A stretch of 49,949 nucleotides of DNA from Candidatus Cloacimonadota bacterium (lineage in GTDB: Bacteria > Cloacimonadota > Cloacimonadia > Cloacimonadales > TCS61), in contig JAGYMQ010000037.1 of NCBI GenBank assembly GCA_018400535.1, positions 1 through 49,949 of the forward strand, in the 5' to 3' direction. A model generated the notes under the pieces. The model saw only the letters and a program-made list of their open reading frames with translations, did not search any database and was not told the origin of the DNA. The position numbers and the translations under genes were made by a program. Numbering within the stretch: the stretch's first letter is position 1; the number at the start of each line of letters is the position of its first letter. This document shows positions 40,668 to 48,680 of this stretch, piece by piece.

Positions 40668-41233
40668 TAGAGTTCCTCCACTTTTATTTTTTTTAATGAT
40701 CTTTTAATATTTTCTTTGATAAAATCCATCACATCGGGATAGGTTAGCGGAACATCACCCAAAATTCTGCGAATAGCACTGGTGGAAAATTTTTCTTTGG
40801 TCTCGTGGGAATTCTGACGCTGGAGAATGATCTCAAAATCGACTTCTGGATGAGAGAAAATCGTGTTCAACAGCGTGCTTTCCAGATCACCCATCGGCAT
40901 TCTGTCGATATGATCATATTGGAAAACAACGTTTATCACAGTTCCCGCGTCCTTTTCACTTTTCAAAGAAAAATCTCCATCTGTCATCAAAGCATGTTGT
41001 TTAAATAATGGAATACCAAGTCCCACTTTTTTAATTCTTTCTTTTTTTGTTGTGTAAAAAGGATTCTCCACTTCTTGTAAAAGTTCTTCATCGATTCCTT
41101 TTCCATCATCTTTTATTCTGATACTCAGAATATTTTCTTTCTCATTCACATTTATCGAAAGTTCGATCTTTTTTGCCTCAGCGCTGATAGCATTTTCCAA
41201 AATATCTAAAATGTGAAGAGAAATATCCTGCAT
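40667..41233 (-). CDS. GHKL/HATPase_c ATP-binding protein
   Basis: N-box LHILDILENAISA, G1 IKDDGKGID, G2 KVGLGIPLFKQHA; no phospho-acceptor His domain. Confidence 0.8.
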   Translation of the reverse strand: MQDISLHILDILENAISAEAKKIELSINVNEKENILSIRIKDDGKGIDEELLQEVENPFYTTKKERIKKVGLGIPLFKQHALMTDGDFSLKSEKDAGTVINVVFQYDHIDRMPMGDLESTLLNTIFSHPEVDFEIILQRQNSHETKEKFSTSAIRRILGDVPLTYPDVMDFIKENIKRSLKKIKVEEL

Positions 41234-41236
41234 TTT

Positions 41237-41725
41237 TTATTCCCGATATGAATCAATGATCTTTTTCAGTTTTTTGCGGGAATCGATGCGACCATAAGTT
41301 TCATCTCCGATCACGATGACTGGAGCAAGTGAACATGCTCCCACGCAGCGCACAGAAGTTAAGGTGAAGAGCTTATCTTCTGTCGTTTCTCCCATTTCGA
41401 TACCCAATTCTTCTTTCAACATTTGGATCAATCTGGGCGCACCTTTCACATAGCAGGCAGTTCCCGTGCAAACGTTGATAACGTGTTTTCCACGTGGTTT
41501 CATCGAGAAGAAATTATAAAAAGTGACAACGCCATAAACTTGAGCCAAGGGAATGTCCAATTTCTCAGAAACGAATTTCTGAACTTCTGCTGGTAAATAC
41601 CCAAAGATCTCTTGGGCAGAATGCAGCACTTCGATCAGTGGATCGCGTTGATCTTTTTTTTCTGTGATTACAGTTTCCAGATCTTTGAACAAAGCTCCAT
41701 GCAGAGCTTGATTATTTTCCATCAT
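41237..41725 (-). CDS. hydC: NuoE-like [2Fe-2S] hydrogenase subunit HydC
   Basis: YGVVTFYNFFSMKPRGKHVINVCTGTACYVKGA...SVRCVGACSLAPVIVI. Confidence 0.92.
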   Translation of the reverse strand: MMENNQALHGALFKDLETVITEKKDQRDPLIEVLHSAQEIFGYLPAEVQKFVSEKLDIPLAQVYGVVTFYNFFSMKPRGKHVINVCTGTACYVKGAPRLIQMLKEELGIEMGETTEDKLFTLTSVRCVGACSLAPVIVIGDETYGRIDSRKKLKKIIDSYRE

Positions 41726-41739
41726 TCCTCCATTTTCTT

Positions 41740-42471
41740 TTATATTCTTATATTTTTTTTATTTCTGCAAGATTTTATAATTGCTTTCAAGCTGGGTTCT
41801 TCTAAATAGAATTCAGTAAATCCTGAACCGATATTTTTCAAATAATGTGCATCAGAATTTCTGATTAAAGCATAATTTTTCAGATACGGATATTTTGTGA
41901 TCAATTTTTTTTCATCGCAATTTGCCGAAATCCCGACAGCTTCGATATCCGTATTTTCTGGAATAAAACCGAGCTGAGTTATAATGCTGTAGGATAATGC
42001 GTTCACATGCGCTGGAAAGACAAAACCCTGTTGATCTTTTGCTTTTTGCAATAAAGCTTCAAAAGACCAGGTGACAGAATTTAGCAAAGCTTTTTTGATG
42101 AATCTTTTGATATTTCCCGCAGCATCGATCACCACTTGATCTCCAAAACTTTCAGGATCATTTTCCAGCGGAAGCAGAGCTTGATACAATTTGGAATTGA
42201 AAATCACGGCTTTTTGCCAATCATCGAATAATACAATGACATGAACCTGTTCTGCCGTTTGCACTTCGACGCCAAAAATGTAATGCAGACCATATTCACG
42301 GGCAATATCACCATAGACTTTTGAATTTGCCAGTGAGTTATGATCGGTGATAGCGATAATATCCAAGCCTGTTTTTTTGGCTTTTTTCATCATCGCGTGC
42401 GGGTCCATTTCCAAGCTTGCACACGGTGATAGAACTGAATGTAAATGAAGATCAGCTTTGAACCAGCGCAA
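41740..42471 (-). CDS. PHP-domain phosphoesterase-like protein
   Basis: KADLHLHSVLSPCASLEMDP, ITDHNSLANSKVY, FGVEVQTAEQVHV, NSDAHYLKNIG. Confidence 0.85.
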   Translation of the reverse strand: MRWFKADLHLHSVLSPCASLEMDPHAMMKKAKKTGLDIIAITDHNSLANSKVYGDIAREYGLHYIFGVEVQTAEQVHVIVLFDDWQKAVIFNSKLYQALLPLENDPESFGDQVVIDAAGNIKRFIKKALLNSVTWSFEALLQKAKDQQGFVFPAHVNALSYSIITQLGFIPENTDIEAVGISANCDEKKLITKYPYLKNYALIRNSDAHYLKNIGSGFTEFYLEEPSLKAIIKSCRNKKNIRI

Positions 42472-42484
42472 ATTTCACAGCCTA

Positions 42485-42826
42485 TTAATTTGAATTGAGT
42501 AGAGCGAATAGAATCCCTGCCAATTCAAAAGTAGATAAAGAACTAGAGATCAGGCAGATGCCATTTTCTTCTGCTTTCTCGATGATAGTTTTTTCTGGAA
42601 CGATATTTTTTGCAAAGATAATGGCTGAAACTTCAGTGTGGGAAGCCACTGCGATCACGTTCAAATGTTTCATGATCGTCATCCAGACATCGCCTTTTTT
42701 AGCATTTCCCAGCACGTCACTCAGAAGATCAGAAACATAGCCACCTTTAATTTCGATAGAATCGATATTATCTTTTTGGGATAATACAGTTGCTTCAATA
42801 TTTTCTAATAACTTCTTTAATTTCAT
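42485..42826 (-). CDS. DRTGG-domain protein (copy 2)
   Basis: GGYVSDLLSDVLGNAKKGDVWMTIMKHLNVIAVASHTEVSAIIFAKNIVPEKTIIEKAEENGICLISSS. Confidence 0.75.
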   Translation of the reverse strand: MKLKKLLENIEATVLSQKDNIDSIEIKGGYVSDLLSDVLGNAKKGDVWMTIMKHLNVIAVASHTEVSAIIFAKNIVPEKTIIEKAEENGICLISSSLSTFELAGILFALLNSN

Positions 42827-44109
42827 AATTTTTTTCCCTGTCTATTTCTGCGCATCAAAACGATACAGTCATCGATCGAGGCTTTGCCGGCAACAATATC
42901 TTCTGCCAGAGCGCGACAGGTTGGAGAGCCGCAGGCAGAACAATCGAGACCGGGCAATTTTTTGATGATCTCATCGATCTGTTTCATTTTGTTAATCGCA
43001 TTTTTGATCGAAGAATCGAGAGCCGTTATCGGACGTGGTTTCAATTCTAAAACATCCATTTTTCCATCGTGATATAAATTTTGGAAATACTCTGTTTGGA
43101 ATTCTTTCGTTGCGCCTTTTCGGATCATATCTTTGATGCGGCTGGAAGCTACAAAAGGATCTTCGATATTAAAAATTCCACCCACACATCCATTCGTGCA
43201 ATTATCCATCACGATATAGTCGAAAGTTTCTAATTGCTGATTTTCGATCTTGATGAGAACTTTGTTTGCATTGTGAATTCCGCTCACAGCCATAGTGCGG
43301 GCTCTTTCTCGCTGTTCAGAATTGATCTGCTCCGCCTCCAATTGGGATATTGCCCAGGTTAAACCTTTGGGAAAAACATCACATTCTTTTTCAGTTTCTT
43401 CTTTCTTTTGCAATTTTCCCATCACTTCTCTAAAAATATCCTGAGCAGAGATTGCTCCGTCTCCCAAATTTTTGTAAGTTCCTTCTGGCTGATGTGTGGC
43501 TGTTACTTGCGCAGCACAAGGCACAATAAGGAAAATGCCAATATTTTCAGGAGCTATTTTTTTTTCTTTTCGAACTTTTTCTCGAAAATAATAGGCAAGT
43601 GCGCTCATCGGAGCTTCCAAATGAATAACATTTGGCAGCAGCGAAGGAAAACGCACCTGGATCAAGCGAACAATAGCCGGGCATTTTGAGGAAATGATCG
43701 GACGAATTTTGGGATGTCTTTTCACATAATCATGAATGAAACTGCTGATAACTTCGGTGACCATTGATTCTTCTGCGATTTCATCGAATCCAATTTGTAA
43801 AATCGCTTTTTTAGCAGCTCGATAATTTATTTTTTGTGAAAATTGTCCTGCAAAGGAAGAAGAGAGGATCGCTATTTTATATTTGAATTTTGATATTGTT
43901 GATAATTTATCAGCAGAAGTCTGGATAGCATTGAAAGGACAAACCTGCACACATTTTCCGCAATCAATGCAGCGATCATTCAATAATTCCACTTTTCCAT
44001 TGCGCACACGCAAAGCTTCTGTGATGCAGACGCGCACACATTTCGTGCAGCCTGTGCAATTCTCTTTGACGATCTTTATGGCATGAAAATATTCTTTTTG
44101 ATTATTCAT
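42823..44109 (-). CDS. [FeFe]-hydrogenase-like protein with altered H-cluster motifs, putative sensory homolog
   Basis: Two N-terminal 4Fe-4S motifs (CTGCTKCVRVC, CIDCGKCVQVC), hydrogenase-like large domain with ISSKCPAI, IVPCAAQVTA, MDNCTNGCVGG, and C-terminal DCSACGSPTC. Confidence 0.85.
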   Translation of the reverse strand: MNNQKEYFHAIKIVKENCTGCTKCVRVCITEALRVRNGKVELLNDRCIDCGKCVQVCPFNAIQTSADKLSTISKFKYKIAILSSSFAGQFSQKINYRAAKKAILQIGFDEIAEESMVTEVISSFIHDYVKRHPKIRPIISSKCPAIVRLIQVRFPSLLPNVIHLEAPMSALAYYFREKVRKEKKIAPENIGIFLIVPCAAQVTATHQPEGTYKNLGDGAISAQDIFREVMGKLQKKEETEKECDVFPKGLTWAISQLEAEQINSEQRERARTMAVSGIHNANKVLIKIENQQLETFDYIVMDNCTNGCVGGIFNIEDPFVASSRIKDMIRKGATKEFQTEYFQNLYHDGKMDVLELKPRPITALDSSIKNAINKMKQIDEIIKKLPGLDCSACGSPTCRALAEDIVAGKASIDDCIVLMRRNRQGKKL

Positions 44110-44599
44110 AAAAAATTACGAGCTCCAAAAAAGTATTTGCTCCTTCTTGCGATTCGATATGCAGAACATCAGCATTTTTCTTGATATTTGGCAAACCCAA
44201 ACCAGCTCCAAAACCCATTTCTCGGATCATTTCATCGGCGGTGGAAAAACCAGGTTCCATCGATTGATTGATATCTTTCATACCTGGTCCATTATCTTTG
44301 AAAACGACGTGAACACAATTATCATAGATATTCGCAATAATATTGCCACCACGGCTATGAGCGGTCACATTGATCTCTGCTTCATAGACAGCGATCGCCA
44401 CGCGCCGCAAGATCGTGTTATCAACGCCGAGTCTTTTCAGAGCCAGCTTAATTTCGGAAGAAGCTTTTCCTGTGTTCACAAAATCACGTTCTCCTATGCT
44501 GTAGCTGAGATCATAATCCGGTTCAGGTTTATTTTCCATAAATTTTTTTGCTTCAGGTTCTTTGGATTCTCTATAATACCAGAATTCGCTCATGATCAT
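44102..44599 (-). CDS. RsbW/SpoIIAB-like ATP-binding (anti-sigma type) protein
   Basis: AVYEAEINVTAHSRGG, VVFKDNGPGMKDINQ, GFGAGLGLPNIKKNAD. Confidence 0.85.
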   Translation of the reverse strand: MIMSEFWYYRESKEPEAKKFMENKPEPDYDLSYSIGERDFVNTGKASSEIKLALKRLGVDNTILRRVAIAVYEAEINVTAHSRGGNIIANIYDNCVHVVFKDNGPGMKDINQSMEPGFSTADEMIREMGFGAGLGLPNIKKNADVLHIESQEGANTFLELVIFYE

Positions 44600-44943
44600 A
44601 TCTTGCAGCTTGCCAAACCAGAATTGTATAAAATTCCACTTGTTTTATAGAGCGTAAATTTGGTTAGGATCAAAGGAAGATCGCGCTTTGCAGCCATTTT
44701 GATGATCTCGTCTGTCGGTCTTTTTCCTCTCACAAAGACAATACCAAAAAGATCGATCATGTCTGCAAGTCTGATCACCTGCGGATTGGTCAATCCTGTT
44801 AAAAGCAAAGTTGGCTCTTTGGTACAGTGCAAAATATCGCTGATCAGATCAGAGCCGAAAGCGCACGTAACATCAATATCAATATTGACATCTTTGGTGA
44901 GCAATTCACCATTCAATGCTTTTATGACTTTTTTTAAATTCAT
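44596..44943 (-). CDS. DRTGG-domain protein (copy 1)
   Basis: CAFGSDLISDILHCTKEPTLLLTGLTNPQVIRLADMIDLFGIVFVRGKRPTDEIIKMAAKRDLPLILT. Confidence 0.75.
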   Translation of the reverse strand: MNLKKVIKALNGELLTKDVNIDIDVTCAFGSDLISDILHCTKEPTLLLTGLTNPQVIRLADMIDLFGIVFVRGKRPTDEIIKMAAKRDLPLILTKFTLYKTSGILYNSGLASCKI

Positions 44944-45096
44944 TCTAAAACCCTTATGATCTCTATTATTTTGAGTGGCAAAATCTTGAGCGAAATCAAT
45001 AGGTCAAGTAAAAAATGAGAATGCATTTTCATTTGCAATCAGCTACTCTAAATGCTAAAGATCAATAAATAAAAACTTCTGCATAATTACATTTTT

Positions 45097-45280
45097 TGTC
45101 ATTCTGTTTGCCTTGACCAAAGGAAACGAAGGCTTGATGGAACTGACACGATTTGTCTGAAAGAATCTAACAGACTTCTTTTAGCTTTACTTCTTTGTTT
45201 GTGAAGAAGATACGAGAAGCATAAAAAAGATAATCACGAGATTCTTCGTAAGTAAAGATGAAATATTCGTCAGAATGTCA
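45097..45280. repeat. Possible MITE-like or degenerate repeat in the hyd-gld intergenic region
   Basis: TGTCATTCTG (45097-45106) and CAGAATGTCA (45271-45280) are inverted with 9/10 match; the interior is non-coding. Confidence 0.35.
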
Positions 45281-45421
45281 TCCAATTTTCTTATTATGCA
45301 AAACTCATTCAATGAATAAATATCTGTTGTAAAAAAATTAAATTGGTGATTACCCACACTTCTTTGCCAAAAATCTAAAAATTTCTGTTGAAGATCGTTT
45401 CAGAGTTTTTTCAGATAAAAA

Positions 45422-45447
45422 AAACCGACCTGCGATCACAGGCCGGT
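45422..45447 (-). terminator. Rho-independent terminator of the gld-like operon
   Basis: Minus strand AACCGGCCTG-TGAT-CGCAGGTCGGTT followed by a T run. Confidence 0.8.
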
Positions 45448-45456
45448 TAATAATTT

Positions 45457-46383
45457 TTATTTTTTTTGGAAATCCTCAGCTTCTTTCAGATAGCGATCCA
45501 GCCAGCTTTGATAGACGATGAAAAGTGTTTTTGTTTCATCATTTTTCTGCAAAATGAATTTCTTTTCTTCTTCATGAGGGATCATTTTAAATGTCATTGT
45601 CGATCCATCAAATTTCTCGACACTGATCGTTGCTTGTGGAGATTTTAGTTCTTCTTCATACTTTTCAAATTCATTATCGATAAATTTCGTCGAATGAATT
45701 CGTTTCAAACCACTGAAGATACGACGCAGATTTTCATTCTCATTGTCGATCTTAAATTGCACTTTCCCGCTTTTGTATTGCCAGGTCGTATCAGCAAAAG
45801 AAATAGAATAATCATTTTGTTTAGAATCGATGTTTATTTTTGCAATATCAGCTTCTTCAAATTCTGCTACGATCTTTTTACGCCAGTTAGAAAGCTGAGC
45901 TTTCATTAGATAGGAAATATTGCTTTCCAGGCGGAAAATTTTATTCTTTCCTTTTTTTCGAGCAGGCGTGTTGTTATAATCCTGACTTTCCCCGATGAGC
46001 GATCTATCCAATATTTGATCATTTTCATCGAACAAAGTCAATTCCGTTGCCAAACTGTCAGTCAGCTCATATTTTTCGAATGAGCTTTCTTCTTCTGCGA
46101 TGGGAAGGCTGGAAGTTTTCACCTTGATAACGCGATCGAAGAAATTATTTATCTTGGTTTCATCGGCAGGATATTGGATAGGATCGATGATCTGCCAGCT
46201 GCCATTTTGTTTTGCGATGCGGATCGTGTCCTTGACATCAGCAATTTCCAGACTTGCGATAGCAATAGAATCCACGTCAAAAAAATTGACACGTTTTTCC
46301 ACATTATCGTTCATTTTCGTGATCGCAAAGATGATCACAAGCACAAGCAATACAACAAGATAGATTTTGTTTTGTTTACTCAT
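45457..46383 (-). CDS. DUF4340-like protein
   Basis: N-terminal TM segment, IADVKDTIRIAKQNGSWQIIDPIQYPADETKINNFFDRVIKVK; adjacent to gldG-like gene. Confidence 0.75.
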   Translation of the reverse strand: MSKQNKIYLVVLLVLVIIFAITKMNDNVEKRVNFFDVDSIAIASLEIADVKDTIRIAKQNGSWQIIDPIQYPADETKINNFFDRVIKVKTSSLPIAEEESSFEKYELTDSLATELTLFDENDQILDRSLIGESQDYNNTPARKKGKNKIFRLESNISYLMKAQLSNWRKKIVAEFEEADIAKINIDSKQNDYSISFADTTWQYKSGKVQFKIDNENENLRRIFSGLKRIHSTKFIDNEFEKYEEELKSPQATISVEKFDGSTMTFKMIPHEEEKKFILQKNDETKTLFIVYQSWLDRYLKEAEDFQKK

Positions 46384-47956
46384 AAAGCTCTCCTATGATC
46401 TTTCTTTTATTCATTTCTTTTTGGTAGCGAATCAGTCCGATGATGATCAATAAAATTGACGGGAAGAGAATATTCAACCATCTCACGACTTTTTTCATTC
46501 CAGAACTGATCTCTTTCAAAGGCTTGTATTCAGTCTGACGGGATCGGATTTCGATCAATGTTTCTTCAGCTGCCAGATAATCAACGGAATTTAGCACGAA
46601 ATTCAGATTATTTTCCACATTCGCTCCAATTCCTTCTTTCACAAAATCAGAATCTGTGACCAAGATGATCTGAGTAGCTTTGCTGGAAGGTATTGCATCG
46701 TTATACTCTGGGTTGTTGGCAAAATAGCTGGAAATCGAACCGCTGAAGATCCCGCCCAGGATTTTTGGTGGATCGATAAACATCGTTTTCAGATCTGTAT
46801 CCATATACTTTTGCACTCCGATATCCAATTGCGGTTTCGTTACTGCTCCAGAATTATTGGAAGAACTTAGTAGCGGCTCGAAAGAGAAACCACCAGTATT
46901 TGTCGTATCGATCTCGGAAGCATAGACCAATTGCATTTGATCAATATTTTTGACGATCAGATTTTCTTTGTTAAAATTATGAATAACTGGAAAGAAAGGA
47001 TAATTTACAGGTGTCATCATTCGGAAAATGCCTCGTTGTTGCTGAACATTGACCTGACCACAATTTGCATCGGCGATGATATTATCTTTGATGTGAATTC
47101 CATAATGATTGAGTAGTTGAAAAAGATTGGAATTGATCAAATTGGCTTGTTGTGTGCGCATATCAGTCGTCACTCGGTTTTGCAGCAAGACCAGATTCCC
47201 GTTTTTCATCAAATATTGATCGAGATTAAAAAGCTGTTCTTTGGAGAGCGAATCTTCGATCCCAGCCAAGATGAGCACTTCGACATCAGCTGCGATTTCG
47301 CCAGTCAGATCAGTTTTTTGTAATTCATAGCTTTCTGCGATATGTTCTTGCAAAGTGGCAAAATCACTTTGATTCTGCTGCTGATAACCTCGCATCTGCG
47401 GTGGTGTCTTTTCTGTATCATAGAAAGCTATCTTTTTCAAGCCGATCGAAGCTATCTTCTTGATCTTCTTTGTAATATCATATTCCAAACCACGTGTATT
47501 TTCAACTAAGGGAATATTTTCCTTTTTATCTTGATAAAGGAAAACCAATCCCATATAAACTTCCCGCACGACGAACTTATCATTTTCCACAACGCGCATC
47601 GAAGCTGGAAAAATTTGATGTTGTTGCGCTTCTTTCTTCAATTTTTCTTCATCAGATGGGTCGATGAATTCAAAGCGCAATTTCCCGTGCGAATAGGCTT
47701 GATATTCCGATAAAATATCTTGAGTGAAGCGACGTGCATCAGCATATTCTCCTGGCAAATTCTTGGAAAAATAAGCTTTTATGACTAGTCGGTCATCCAG
47801 TTTTTTTACTGCTTCCTTACTTGCTTTTGATAGAGAATAAATCTTTCCTTTAGAAAAATCGAATCTCTTAAATATCGATAGCGAAAGGAGATTGACCAAA
47901 ATTAATATTGCCACAAATATGGTGATATTTACTGAAATCGATTTTTGCAATTTCAT
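46376..47956 (-). CDS. GldG-like ABC-associated substrate-binding/membrane protein
   Basis: SLSKASKEAVKKLDDRLVIKAYFSKNLPGEYADARRFTQDILSEYQAYSHGKLRFEFIDPSD; terminal TM helices. Confidence 0.85.
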   Translation of the reverse strand: MKLQKSISVNITIFVAILILVNLLSLSIFKRFDFSKGKIYSLSKASKEAVKKLDDRLVIKAYFSKNLPGEYADARRFTQDILSEYQAYSHGKLRFEFIDPSDEEKLKKEAQQHQIFPASMRVVENDKFVVREVYMGLVFLYQDKKENIPLVENTRGLEYDITKKIKKIASIGLKKIAFYDTEKTPPQMRGYQQQNQSDFATLQEHIAESYELQKTDLTGEIAADVEVLILAGIEDSLSKEQLFNLDQYLMKNGNLVLLQNRVTTDMRTQQANLINSNLFQLLNHYGIHIKDNIIADANCGQVNVQQQRGIFRMMTPVNYPFFPVIHNFNKENLIVKNIDQMQLVYASEIDTTNTGGFSFEPLLSSSNNSGAVTKPQLDIGVQKYMDTDLKTMFIDPPKILGGIFSGSISSYFANNPEYNDAIPSSKATQIILVTDSDFVKEGIGANVENNLNFVLNSVDYLAAEETLIEIRSRQTEYKPLKEISSGMKKVVRWLNILFPSILLIIIGLIRYQKEMNKRKIIGELYE

Positions 47957-47966
47957 ATATTTCCTC

Positions 47967-48680
47967 CTATTTCCATTTTCTGGCTTCCAAAATGTGAACA
48001 GCCAATTTCAGGAAAAGAAAAGTCAAACTCAAAAAATAGACCAGGTTTCTCGTATCGACCACGCCGCGCGAGATATTGGAAAGATGATAACCAACGCTGA
48101 GATATTGGAAAAATCCAACCAGAAAACTGGGAATAAAATGCAGAGAAAATTGGATAATATACAGGATAAAAACGATGAAGAAGCTGATGATGAAAGCAAC
48201 GATCTGGTTATTCGTCAGACTGGAAGCGAAAATACCGATCGCACTGTAAGCTGCTCCCAACAACAATAATCCAAGATATCCGCAGAAAATAGCTCCATAA
48301 TCGATATTCTGTCCCAAGATCATGATCGTGAGCAAATGAATTAATGTGAAAACCAGACCAATCGCGATCAATCCAAAAGAGGCCCAGAATTTTCCCCAAA
48401 CGATATCAGAATCTTTGATCGGATAGGTTAAAAGCAATTCCATCGTGCCGTTGCTATTTTCCTTCGCGATCAAACCCATTGTGATCGCTGGTATGAAAAA
48501 AAGATAGATGATGGGAACTATCCCAAATAGAGATCTCATTTCTGCTACATTATTGATGAATAGCGGACTGGAAAAGAACCAACCGCTGATCAGTAAAAAA
48601 GCAACTAATAAAATATAGGCAGCTGGAGAAGCGAAATAACTTTTCAATTCACTTTTTGCGATTATCGATCTATAATTCAT
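47967..48680 (-). CDS. ABC transporter permease, GldF-like
   Basis: AKSELKSYFASPAAYILLVAFLLISGWFF, ITMGLIAKENSNGTMELLLTYPI. Confidence 0.88.
   Translation of the reverse strand: MNYRSIIAKSELKSYFASPAAYILLVAFLLISGWFFSSPLFINNVAEMRSLFGIVPIIYLFFIPAITMGLIAKENSNGTMELLLTYPIKDSDIVWGKFWASFGLIAIGLVFTLIHLLTIMILGQNIDYGAIFCGYLGLLLLGAAYSAIGIFASSLTNNQIVAFIISFFIVFILYIIQFSLHFIPSFLVGFFQYLSVGYHLSNISRGVVDTRNLVYFLSLTFLFLKLAVHILEARKWK

Noticed and set aside
42823-44109. Second catalytic [FeFe] hydrogenase
   Set aside because: H-cluster motifs depart from the catalytic consensus; a sensory role is more likely, but unproven.
34614-44943. Hydrogenase maturation genes hydE, hydF or hydG within the locus
   Set aside because: Neither radical SAM ORF in the window (5084-6064, 31584-32462) looks like HydE or HydG, and no HydF GTPase is present; maturation genes must lie elsewhere.
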